Positions 44,604-52,353 of a stretch of DNA of 64,000 bases are shown one piece after another; within the stretch, counting starts at the first letter, position 1; each line of letters begins with the position of its first letter. The notes beneath the pieces are model-generated. The model was not told the DNA's origin. It worked only from the letters and a program-made list of their open reading frames with translations, and searched no databases. Origin of the DNA: Insolitispirillum peregrinum (GTDB taxonomy: Bacteria > Pseudomonadota > Alphaproteobacteria > Rhodospirillales > Rhodospirillaceae); assembly GCF_042665255.1 (NCBI RefSeq), contig NZ_JBHTCD010000013.1; one strand, 5' to 3'. Both the position numbers and the translations under genes were made by a program.

Positions 44604-46118
44604 TCAGACTCTGCCTACCGCAACCAGTTCGCGGAGTCGCTCTGTTAATGGGCTATAGTCATTAACAAATTGCTTGGATAAAGCTGTGAGCTGGCTGCCG
44701 AGTGTACTGAGTGATTTTGTCAGCTCTGCCTGAAGGGCGTTTTCAAGGTTGGTGACTTGCTCCTTCGTCTTACTGATCATTTCCTGTACTTGGTCATTAA
44801 AACCTTCGTTGGCAGCCGTGACTCCTTCATTCAATGTTTTCTGAATATCTATTAAGGCTGCTTTTTGTGCTGTGGCGTGATCATGAGTGGCCTTAAGCAT
44901 GGCGTCATTGGCGGCAGTAATGCCATCCGAGAGCATTTTTTGCCCGTCAGTGAGCGTCGACTTCAGAGAGGCTGCAGTGTCATGTGTTGCACGCACCATC
45001 ACTTCACTCGCGCTGAGCGAGTTGTCATGAATCTGGTTGGCACATTTGAGCACTGTTGTTTCGACGGTCTTCAACGAATGCTCAAGCGCGCGAAGCTGTT
45101 CGGATGCACCATTGATCACATCGGTGACTGTTGTACGCATGCTCTCAACGCCGATGCGAGTGGCAGAGGTAATGTCATCATGAGCTTGCTTGCTTGAGTG
45201 AGCAATTTGTGCAGCGAAGTCAACGATACGAGCCTCGACTTCCGGTAAGCTGCGTGAGGCGGAGACAAACAGCTCGCCCAATGCCGTCATGCTGCTTTGC
45301 AATGATGTTCTTTGAATTTCAATGGCCTGCAGCAATGTTTCCAAATCATGAGCTGTCTGGGTATAGCGCTCTGCGTTGCTGACCACGCTTTCAAAGCGAA
45401 CGGATGCCTGCTCCAGTGATTTTGTATTGCGTTCCTGTAGGGCGATCATTTCTCCCATTTGCTCCCGATAGCACTGCTGCCATACGAGGATGTCGCTGAC
45501 CGCGGCATTGAGCTGTTTGAAATTTTCACCAAATTGTTCATTAATTTTGCTGTTGAAGTCCCTCATAACGGCTTCCAAGGCTTCGATAAGAGCTCTGGAG
45601 TTATTTTCTGCCATGGTTTGAGTGAAATCTTCGATGACCTTGCGGACCCGATCAAGCCGATCGTTGCTTTCCTGACGCCCAAGCTTGAGCTGGGTTATCA
45701 GGGTTGAGTCATCCTCTCCCGCCAGGCATTGCTGGATGGAGATCAGATGAGCGGCCAGATCATCAATTGTGCTGCCTTCCGGATGGGTTGTATCGCCTTT
45801 TTGATGAGGAATACCTTGGATAGCGACCCGCAGCTTGACCGTTAGAGCCGCTCCTATGCCGAAGACGGAGGCCCAAAATGCAGTACGCAGACCATCCAGC
45901 AAGGCGGGAATGCTGGCTTGCACGTTTTTGGCATCGAAATGCAGTAGGCCAAGGGCAATGCCAACGAAGGTTGCGAGAATGCCTATGGTTGCGAAGATTG
46001 ATGGGGCCAGGGTGGCAGAGCGGGCATTATATTTTAAAGCGTGTATGTATGCGCATGAGAGAATGATGAGTAAAATAGCAGTGGTTGTTTCAGGCGGAAG
46101 TATGTGTAGCAGATCCAT
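44604..46118 (-). CDS. zorA: ZorA-like MotA/TolQ/ExbB-domain motor protein with long cytoplasmic tail
   Basis: The 504-residue protein has membrane segments at about 13-28, 40-62 and 80-98 and then roughly 380 residues of nearly continuous predicted coiled coil rich in Ala, Thr, Gln and Glu, with repeated blocks such as ATHDTAASLKSTLTDGQKML and ATHDHATAQKAALIDIQKTL. A MotA-type core with a long intracellular tail is the hallmark of ZorA, where the tail is thought to pass the signal of phage entry to the effector. It is the first gene of zorA-zorB-zorE. Its upstream region is very AT-rich. Confidence 0.88.
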   Translation of the reverse strand: MDLLHILPPETTTAILLIILSCAYIHALKYNARSATLAPSIFATIGILATFVGIALGLLHFDAKNVQASIPALLDGLRTAFWASVFGIGAALTVKLRVAIQGIPHQKGDTTHPEGSTIDDLAAHLISIQQCLAGEDDSTLITQLKLGRQESNDRLDRVRKVIEDFTQTMAENNSRALIEALEAVMRDFNSKINEQFGENFKQLNAAVSDILVWQQCYREQMGEMIALQERNTKSLEQASVRFESVVSNAERYTQTAHDLETLLQAIEIQRTSLQSSMTALGELFVSASRSLPEVEARIVDFAAQIAHSSKQAHDDITSATRIGVESMRTTVTDVINGASEQLRALEHSLKTVETTVLKCANQIHDNSLSASEVMVRATHDTAASLKSTLTDGQKMLSDGITAANDAMLKATHDHATAQKAALIDIQKTLNEGVTAANEGFNDQVQEMISKTKEQVTNLENALQAELTKSLSTLGSQLTALSKQFVNDYSPLTERLRELVAVGRV

Positions 46119-46308
46119 AGGAACTCCAAAACGCTAATGGGTTGGGTGGGTAATCGTGCCCTCCTTATCGGTTGTATAATAATCAGGTTTCGGCATAAAT
46201 AAATATCAGGTTGTGTATTAATGTGTATTAATACTCGTGATTTTGGCCGAAGCACATTTCAGCCTACGCATTGAGGCTTGTGGAGTGGCTACGAGAGGGG
46301 CACTAAAG
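46119..46308. other. AT-rich upstream region of the Zorya-like operon
   Basis: About 190 bases before the leftward zorA gene are strongly AT-rich, especially 46175-46245 (AAATAAATATCAGG and TATTAATGTGTATTAATAC). The latter contains repeated ATTAAT and is a plausible promoter/silencing region. CCTCCTTAT near 46162 reads as AAGGAGG on the minus strand but is too far from the zorA ATG to serve it. Confidence 0.45.
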
Positions 46309-46527
46309 TCAGCAAAACGCACACCCCGGCTTGGTCTCCAGTTTCTTCAGCACCATCGCCAGCGGGCAAAAGCCGGTGAAGGCTGCTTGGGTCATGTTCA
46401 GGCCGACAAAGGCGGTCAGGATGGCACAGAATTCCCACAACAGCCGCCAGAAGGCTTGCCGCTTGGGGGCGTATTCCCGTGGCAAGCCACTCCGGCTGGA
46501 CTGGTTGACGGACCAGCCAGGTATCAT
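46309..46527 (-). pseudogene. Chimeric 72-codon ORF with DUF2892 tail at the island border
   Basis: The ORF starts at an ATG overlapping the stop of the PLD gene (ATGA) and encodes an unfamiliar N-terminus, then YAPKRQAFWR (as in the HNH protein), LLWEFC (as in acetoacetyl-CoA synthetase), and LTAFVGLNMTQAAFTGFCPL to the end, matching the DUF2892 protein at 55.2 kb. At DNA level 46314-46420 matches 55186-55292 with 5 differences in 107 and no gap. It looks like recombination debris, although the overlap start means it could be translated as a small one-helix membrane protein. Confidence 0.7.
46444..46469 (+). repeat. 26-bp direct repeat, right copy
   Basis: Identical to 42756-42781. It is joined on its left to 28 bases (46425-46452) identical to an internal part of the acetoacetyl-CoA synthetase gene (42448-42475), sharing CCGCCAGAA at the junction. 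Confidence 0.85.
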
Positions 46528-47831
46528 TCGTCATCGTCGGGATACATGTAGACAAAGGCATCCAGCAGGGCAGCCCGCATGGTCCAGATGAGTTTTTCTT
46601 CCGGATCATCTGGTTCCGGTACATCAAACCAGGGCTGCTCGGCAACCCACTCGAGGAGGCGTTTATAATTCCTGGGTGTTCCAAGCGCCGTTTTTGGCAG
46701 ACCGCTGAGTGTAGCCAAGCCCTTTATCGATTGGCTGTTCACTGACACGGCGGCATCTGGCCGCATCAGCGTAATCAGCCGTGTGGCGACGCCATGCTTG
46801 AAGCGTTCGATATCACTGATGGTCGAGAGCGCTTGCGCGGCGTCAGCTGGCAAGTTTTCTGATGTTTCCAGCGACAGGATCGCATTTTGAATGACCGTCC
46901 TTACCGCGTCGTCTTTTCTGAAGCTGCTCATGGCTTTCGCCGCGCCCTTCATGGAGCCGAGCAGCCCATAGCCGGTCTGTCCTCCCGGGTCATCGTCACC
47001 CATGATGATGGAGATTTCCTGCCCGGAAAATTTCTGCCAATCCCTGCTGCCAAGAAGCATGTTTCCGGCCGCAATCGTGTTGGTGTAGCTTCTGGCCTCT
47101 CCGAACACCGAGAAGTGCGATTGCTGCTCGAGCCAGTAGGCATCGCACGCTTTCAGCGCCGCGACGTAACCCGGCCAATCCCGGACCCGTCCATTTGCAA
47201 TCAGATGGAAGGGGTGATGTGACGGTGCCCCGACTGTCGGTGCCTGATGTCCCCAATTCAGCTCTGCCGGGTTCCACGCCTTGATGTAATCGTCCATGGC
47301 CGATGACGTGTCGTCGGGCAAGGATTGCCACAGCTCATCGAACCAGGATTTGGCACTGCCGTCGTCGATGAACTCGTGAATGGCCTCGTCATTCAGGCTA
47401 AAACCCCGCGCCGTCAGGTTTGCGCTGCCGATCCAGCAGATGGAGTGATCTCTGTTTACGAACCGATAGAACTTGGGGTGAAAGATTCCTCGCTCCCCCT
47501 TGGTAACCTTGAGGTGGCAGGACTCTGATAACTGACGCAACGCGACCGGGTTCGTAATGTTGTCCGAGATCCCAACAATGATGCGCGGCTTTTCCCTGGC
47601 TGTTCTGGCGAACTTTAGAACGTCCATCAGGGCAGGTGAGGGTGTTGCCCAGGCTACGGCGATTTCCAGGCTGTCAGCTGACACAAGATGCCGCCGTAAA
47701 CCTGTCAGGAGATCTCGCTTTCCGAGAATCATCTCATCACTTCCCCAAATATCGTTTAAATCCGGCCAATCACCCTTTTCATGGTCGGCGTCGATCTCTT
47801 CCAGTGGGTGATCTGTGCCTGACGGTGACAT
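46524..47831 (-). CDS. PLD-superfamily nuclease-like protein
   Basis: The protein, about 435 residues, contains one phospholipase D-type HKD motif: IFHPKFYRFV followed by CWIGSANLTARGF, preceded by a strand region RIIVGISDN. PLD-fold nucleases of this sort include restriction enzymes such as BfiI and NgoFVII-like proteins, and single-motif forms work as dimers. The C-terminal half is unassigned. ATG 47831 is chosen; a TTG at 47870 would add 13 residues. It is divergent from the Dcm-type methylase, so a role in the restriction island is likely, but whether it depends on that methylation is unknown. Confidence 0.8.
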   Translation of the reverse strand: MSPSGTDHPLEEIDADHEKGDWPDLNDIWGSDEMILGKRDLLTGLRRHLVSADSLEIAVAWATPSPALMDVLKFARTAREKPRIIVGISDNITNPVALRQLSESCHLKVTKGERGIFHPKFYRFVNRDHSICWIGSANLTARGFSLNDEAIHEFIDDGSAKSWFDELWQSLPDDTSSAMDDYIKAWNPAELNWGHQAPTVGAPSHHPFHLIANGRVRDWPGYVAALKACDAYWLEQQSHFSVFGEARSYTNTIAAGNMLLGSRDWQKFSGQEISIIMGDDDPGGQTGYGLLGSMKGAAKAMSSFRKDDAVRTVIQNAILSLETSENLPADAAQALSTISDIERFKHGVATRLITLMRPDAAVSVNSQSIKGLATLSGLPKTALGTPRNYKRLLEWVAEQPWFDVPEPDDPEEKLIWTMRAALLDAFVYMYPDDDE

Positions 47832-47921
47832 GGATGGTGGAGGGTACAGAGAATCATTGGTACATGGCAAGAATGGACTGCTTCCATCGGTAGTCTATGT
47901 ATATCGTTACTCTCTGATAGG

Positions 47922-49343
47922 ATGGACTCCTGGTTTTTTCAGCACTATCGCTACCGGGAGGGAGGCAGGGCTGTGCAATGCGTAAAGGATGAAAGGCTTG
48001 CAGATACCTCCATGATGGAACAAAATGAGGACGAATTGTCCGCATATAGTCCTGGTAACAGTGAGCCCGATGTGAGCCTTTTTGATAAAAATCCTGCTGA
48101 AACAATGGCGATGCTGAAGCAGGCCCGGCGTACCAAATCCCAGGCGGTCTTGGCCGGTGACCTCGGTGTGGACGTCAGGACCATTCGCCGCTGGGAAAGT
48201 GGTGCCAGTGAACCTCCGGCTTACATCAGCCTGGCGCTGAAGCAGTTGCTTCCCCCGATGCTGCCCTTTGACAAGGCTCCTCCGGCTTTCAGGTTCATCG
48301 ATCTGTTTGCCGGAATTGGGGGAATCCGGCAGGCCTTCGAGCAGATTGGCGGAAAGTGCGTCTTTACCAGCGAGTGGGATTCCTACGCCCAGAAGACCTA
48401 TCGTGAAAACCATGCCCATGATGCACATGAGCTGAATGGAGACATCACCCAGGTTCCGGCATCCGCAATTCCGGACCACGATGTACTTCTGGCAGGTTTC
48501 CCCTGCCAGCCTTTTTCCATTGCCGGAGTATCAAAAAAGAAGGCGCTCGGGCGGGCGCACGGCTTTCAGGATGAAACGCAGGGAACGCTGTTTTTTGACG
48601 TTGCCCGCATCATTGACGAAAAACGGCCACGAGCGTTCCTGCTTGAAAACGTGAAGAACCTTTTGTCGCACGACAAGGGGCATACGTTCGAGGTGATCCG
48701 GCGAACCTTGCAGGACGAATTGGGCTATCAGATTCATTGTCGCGTTATCGACGGAGCCCATTTTACCCCCCAGCATCGTGAACGCATCCTGATTGCCGGT
48801 TTCCGTGAGCCGATGGCCTTTGACTGGAATGCGCTTCCCCTGCCACCGAAGGGCCAGCGTCGTCTGGGGGACATTCTGCACCGGACCGACGGCACCGAAC
48901 CTGTGTTGCCGTGGGATGGGGAACGGTTCTTTGATCATTCCGCCTGCAAGGTGCAGGACAAATATACCCTGACCCCCAAGCTGTGGGCCTACCTCCAGGC
49001 CTATGCTGAAAAACACCGGGCGAAGGGAAACGGTTTCGGGTTCGGTCTGGTCGGCCCTGACAGCGTGACCCGGACCCTGTCGGCGCGATACTACAAGGAT
49101 GGCTCGGAAATTCTGGTGTCCCGGGGGGACGGAAACAATCCCCGCCGCCTGACGCCGCGCGAGTGTGCCCGGTTGATGGGGTTCGATGACACCTTCAGAA
49201 TTCCTGTGTCCGACACCAGGGCCTACAAGCAGTTCGGGAATTCGGTGGTTGTGGGGGTCATGCTGCATGCGGCGCAACTGATGAGTCCGTTTTTGAGCGG
49301 GACTATCCCGTCCGGGGTGCCTTTACGTGCTGCTTCCGTGTGA
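47922..49343 (+). CDS. dcm: DNA (cytosine-5) methyltransferase, Dcm/M.EcoRII type
   Basis: The 473-residue enzyme methylates cytosine at C5. All main motifs are present: FIDLFAGIGGIRQAF (I), GFPCQPFS with the catalytic Cys (IV), FLLENVKNL (VI), QHRERILIAGF (VIII) and YKQFGNSVVVGV (X). An N-terminal HTH segment (SQAVLAGDLGVDVRTIRRWE) resembles the extension of Dcm. CCWGG specificity is inferred from the EcoRII-like nuclease and Vsr that follow. The real start may be the ATG at 48012, because the first 30 residues look like a decayed DUF2892 fragment. Overlaps vsr (ATGA). Confidence 0.93.
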   Translation: MDSWFFQHYRYREGGRAVQCVKDERLADTSMMEQNEDELSAYSPGNSEPDVSLFDKNPAETMAMLKQARRTKSQAVLAGDLGVDVRTIRRWESGASEPPAYISLALKQLLPPMLPFDKAPPAFRFIDLFAGIGGIRQAFEQIGGKCVFTSEWDSYAQKTYRENHAHDAHELNGDITQVPASAIPDHDVLLAGFPCQPFSIAGVSKKKALGRAHGFQDETQGTLFFDVARIIDEKRPRAFLLENVKNLLSHDKGHTFEVIRRTLQDELGYQIHCRVIDGAHFTPQHRERILIAGFREPMAFDWNALPLPPKGQRRLGDILHRTDGTEPVLPWDGERFFDHSACKVQDKYTLTPKLWAYLQAYAEKHRAKGNGFGFGLVGPDSVTRTLSARYYKDGSEILVSRGDGNNPRRLTPRECARLMGFDDTFRIPVSDTRAYKQFGNSVVVGVMLHAAQLMSPFLSGTIPSGVPLRAASV

Positions 49344-49810
49344 TGGTGGACGTTGTCGACAAGGCGACCCGCAGCCGGATGATGTCCGGCATCCGGGGGA
49401 AAGACACCAAACCAGAGCTGCTGGTGCGCAAGGCCCTGCATGCCCGGGGATTTCGCTACCGGCTGCATGTCGCCGGTTTGCCCGGGAAGCCCGATCTTGT
49501 TTTCCCCAGGTACCGGGCGGTCCTGTTCATCCATGGATGCTTCTGGCACGGGCATGATTGCCGGTATTTCAGGCTGCCTGCCACCAGGCCGGAGTTCTGG
49601 ACGCAGAAAATCACGGGCAACCAGGATCGTGACCGCCGCCAGTTGCATATCCTTGAAGAGGCCGGATGGCGCACGTTGGTGGTCTGGGAGTGCATGACAC
49701 GGAAAGGTTCCGCCATTCCTTTCGATAGTCTGGTTGATTGTATTGCGGACTGGCTGGTCACGGGTAAAAATCCGCCCTTTGCCGATGCGGATGGACGTGA
49801 TGTTCAGTGA
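49343..49810 (+). CDS. vsr: Very short patch repair endonuclease
   Basis: Vsr nicks 5' of the T in T:G mismatches left by deamination of 5-methylcytosine in Dcm sites. The protein, 155 residues, has MSGIRGKDTKPELLVRKAL, the catalytic Asp in LPGKPDLVFPRY, and FIHGCFWHGHDC with zinc and active-site residues, then WECM. Its start overlaps the methylase stop, the same order as dcm-vsr in E. coli. The 3' end overlaps the nuclease gene by about 11 bases. Confidence 0.95.
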   Translation: MVDVVDKATRSRMMSGIRGKDTKPELLVRKALHARGFRYRLHVAGLPGKPDLVFPRYRAVLFIHGCFWHGHDCRYFRLPATRPEFWTQKITGNQDRDRRQLHILEEAGWRTLVVWECMTRKGSAIPFDSLVDCIADWLVTGKNPPFADADGRDVQ

Positions 49811-51107
49811 CAGGATCAGTGATTATTTCGAGGGAGTCGCAGCAAAGTACCTCAGCGCGGTGGATGCTGATCCGGCACGCTCCAACGGTCATGAGATCGG
49901 GGGCTTGCCGAAGGCCGGTTTCAGGGACCATCTCGGGACTCCGGGCAAGGATCAGGAATTCCGGTTCCGGGCCAGGCAGGTCTATATCAGTGACGAGGCC
50001 GACGTGCCGGTCATTGCTGACAGTCACGTCACCTGGTATGACGTCCGCAGGCGACAGGAACACAGGTCAGCGGAATACCGGCTGTATTATTACGACAGCC
50101 CGGTGACGGGCTGTCTGTCGGAGGGGGATTTTTTTCTGGTGGCGAAACTGAGGGAAGGGGTGCTGCCTCCCCTCCCTGAGGCCCTGCGCAACGACACGCC
50201 TGTTTCTGGTGCGCTGCTGATGATCTTTACCCCGGCAGGCAGTTCCATTGAACACCAGTTGCGGGCCATGTTTGGTCTGGAGGCTGTCGATGCAGCCTTT
50301 CGCCCGGGCAGACTGGACGCGGTGGATATGGTGCTGCCGCTCAGGATGATGCTGGAAGACCTGGGGCTGGAGGTGGAGGCAAGGTCTTCTTCCCCTGATG
50401 CCTGGCTTGATCGGCTGCTTGAGACGTTTGGTGGCAAGGAGTTCCCCGCAACTGCGGCCTTTTCCCGGTTTGCGCGTGAGAGCCTTGCGGCTGACCTGTC
50501 GCCTCTCGACGATCCCGACGCAACCCTGATGGCATGGATGGAGCATGAAGAAAGCCTGTTCCGCCTTTACGAACGCCATATCGTCCAGGCACGGCTGAAG
50601 GCCGGTTTCGGAGAGAACGGGGAAGATGTTGATGCGTTCATCAGTTTTTCACTGAGCGTGCAGAACCGGAGAAAATCCAGGGTAGGGCACGCCTTTGAAG
50701 GGCATCTGGACTGTCTGTTCAGGTCGCATTATCTGCGGTTCGAGCAAGGGTGCGGGAAAGGCAGGGTGACGGAAAACAACGCAAAGCCGGATTTCATGTT
50801 TCCATCCTTTGCGTCCTACCATGATCCGCAGTTTCCTGCCGCCTGCCTGATGATGCTGGGGGCCAAGACAACCTGCAAGGACCGCTGGCGGCAAGTTCTG
50901 TCAGAAGCAAACCGCATTCCGTCCAAACACCTGGTGACGCTGGAGGCAGCAATCAGCAAGGCGCAACTGGAGGAGATGCGGTCGCACGCATTGCATCTGG
51001 TGATTCCCTCGGCAATCCATGCCACCTACCCGGCAGGAAATCGTGGCTATCTTATGACTGTGCAACAATTCATCCAGGCCGTTCAGCATGTGGGTAACGG
51101 GGGCTGA
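49800..51107 (+). CDS. EcoRII-like type II restriction endonuclease
   Basis: The protein, about 435 residues, has an N-terminal effector-type domain (EcoRII-N, about 20-170) and a C-terminal catalytic domain of EcoRII-C type: AFEGHLDCLFRSHYLRFEQG, KPDFMFPS with the acidic residue, and LGAKTTCKDRWRQVL with the catalytic Lys, then KHLVTLEAAIS. EcoRII cuts before CCWGG and needs two sites. Length is near the 404 of EcoRII. Starts at 49785, 49791 and 49800 are possible; 49800 begins MFSDRISDYF. It forms one transcript with the methylase and Vsr. Confidence 0.93.
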   Translation: MFSDRISDYFEGVAAKYLSAVDADPARSNGHEIGGLPKAGFRDHLGTPGKDQEFRFRARQVYISDEADVPVIADSHVTWYDVRRRQEHRSAEYRLYYYDSPVTGCLSEGDFFLVAKLREGVLPPLPEALRNDTPVSGALLMIFTPAGSSIEHQLRAMFGLEAVDAAFRPGRLDAVDMVLPLRMMLEDLGLEVEARSSSPDAWLDRLLETFGGKEFPATAAFSRFARESLAADLSPLDDPDATLMAWMEHEESLFRLYERHIVQARLKAGFGENGEDVDAFISFSLSVQNRRKSRVGHAFEGHLDCLFRSHYLRFEQGCGKGRVTENNAKPDFMFPSFASYHDPQFPAACLMMLGAKTTCKDRWRQVLSEANRIPSKHLVTLEAAISKAQLEEMRSHALHLVIPSAIHATYPAGNRGYLMTVQQFIQAVQHVGNGG

Positions 51108-51251
51108 GGTTTGATTCACCTCAAGCCGGACGGTTTTCCTTCACCTGCTCATCTGTCGTGACCAGACGGAAACCGGCAGGCGATCCGCCTTGGTTTCGTC
51201 AGTCTCTGCCCGGGAAAATCTTTTCGGCTGTTGGTCACTCACCAACCGCGC

Positions 51252-51355
51252 TTAGACCAGCGTGCGTTAAATGTGACGCAGGCACGCTGGTCTAATCTTT
51301 TGATCTGTCGCAGTGATAGCGCGCAAAACCGGAACCACTTTTGCGCTCACAGCTC
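51252..51355 (-). repeat. Dispersed hairpin repeat, module 1, inverted
   Basis: The 12-bp arms AGACCAGCGTGC (51254-51265) and GCACGCTGGTCT (51282-51293) form a perfect hairpin, followed by the AAAACCGGAACCACTTTTGCGC core. It lies between the convergent EcoRII-like gene and the LysR gene and contributes the TGA stop of the LysR gene (51347-51349). It can end transcripts from both sides. Confidence 0.88.
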
Positions 51356-52261
51356 CAGGCTTTTGCTCGCGGCTTTCAGCAAAGGAGTGATGTCGTCTTT
51401 CAGCCAGTTGATCAGCGCGTGGGTTCGTGCAGGCATCAGGTGGGCATGGGGGTAGACAATGCTGATGGGACGCTGGGGAGGCTCGAAATCCTCGAGAACG
51501 GGGAGCAGGCGCCCGGCCTTGATATGGTCGGCAATCTGGTAGGAAAAGAACATGCCGAATCCCGCCCCGGCCAGGCAGGCATCGATGGCACAGGCTACAT
51601 GGCTGAATTCCAGATTGCCCTGGACGGGCAGGCTGATGGTCCGCCCCTGATCGTCAAAGCTCCACCAGCTTTGCGCCGCAGCGGAAAAGGCAATGCACGA
51701 AGCCCCCGGAAGATGGCGAGGATGGGCAGGGGGGCCGACCTGCGCCAGGTACTCCGGCGAGGCGACCACCACCCTGCGCACTTTCCCGATTTGTTGGGCA
51801 ATCAGGGAGGAGTCTTCCAGCAGGCCGATGCGGATACCCAGATCAATCCGCTCTTCCAGCAGGTTTCGCATATGGTCGGACAGGGACACCGTACAGCGGA
51901 CTTTGGGATATCGCCGGGCAAAGCGGGTCACGGCCGGGGCAACATACATTTGACCAAACAGCACCGGGGCGGTGATGACAATTGGCCCACGCAGGTCTTG
52001 TCCTTCATCACGCAAGGACATCTCGGCTTCTTCCACCGCCTGTAGCAGGTCGCGGCAACTTTCCAGGTATCGGCGACCTTCGTCCGTCAAGGCAATCCGG
52101 CGCGTACTGCGGTTGATCAAGCGGACGCCGAGCTTTTCTTCAAGGCCCGCCAACACGCGGACAACGGTGGGCAAAGACATGTTTTCTGCCCGTGCAGCGG
52201 CGCTTAGGCCACCGTGATCGGCGATGGCGACGAAGGTAGCCATGGCTTTGAGCTTGTCCAC
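51347..52261 (-). CDS. LysR-family transcriptional regulator
   Basis: The 304-residue protein has a LysR N-terminal helix-turn-helix (MDKLKAMATFVAIADHGGLS with SLPTVVRVLAGLEEKLGVRL) and a periplasmic-binding-like effector domain. It resembles the CrgA/AaeR-like subgroup whose targets are often divergent oxidoreductase or GST genes. It is divergent from a GST-flavoprotein pair across 92 bases containing a dyad, so it probably regulates them. The last codons and stop lie within a dispersed repeat, so the C-terminus may have been altered by its insertion. Confidence 0.92.
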   Translation of the reverse strand: MDKLKAMATFVAIADHGGLSAAARAENMSLPTVVRVLAGLEEKLGVRLINRSTRRIALTDEGRRYLESCRDLLQAVEEAEMSLRDEGQDLRGPIVITAPVLFGQMYVAPAVTRFARRYPKVRCTVSLSDHMRNLLEERIDLGIRIGLLEDSSLIAQQIGKVRRVVVASPEYLAQVGPPAHPRHLPGASCIAFSAAAQSWWSFDDQGRTISLPVQGNLEFSHVACAIDACLAGAGFGMFFSYQIADHIKAGRLLPVLEDFEPPQRPISIVYPHAHLMPARTHALINWLKDDITPLLKAASKSLEL

Positions 52262-52290
52262 GGGCGATTACTCCATTTTTTGAAGTGATG

Positions 52291-52317
52291 ATGTTCTTTT
52301 TATGTATCTATGAACAT
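52291..52317. promoter_or_regulatory. Candidate LysR binding dyad
   Basis: ATGTTC (52291-52296) and GAACAT (52312-52317) form an inverted repeat with a 15-base AT-rich spacer, in the 92-base gap between the LysR gene and the divergent GST gene. LysR regulators bind such interrupted dyads. Confidence 0.55.
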
Positions 52318-52353
52318 TTATGGCAATAATACACACTGCAAACCAAGGGGACA

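Noticed and set aside
43892..46118. Flagellar motor stator genes motAB
   Set aside because: The MotA-like protein has a very long coiled-coil tail, no flagellar gene is nearby, and an HNH nuclease gene overlaps; this is the Zorya arrangement.
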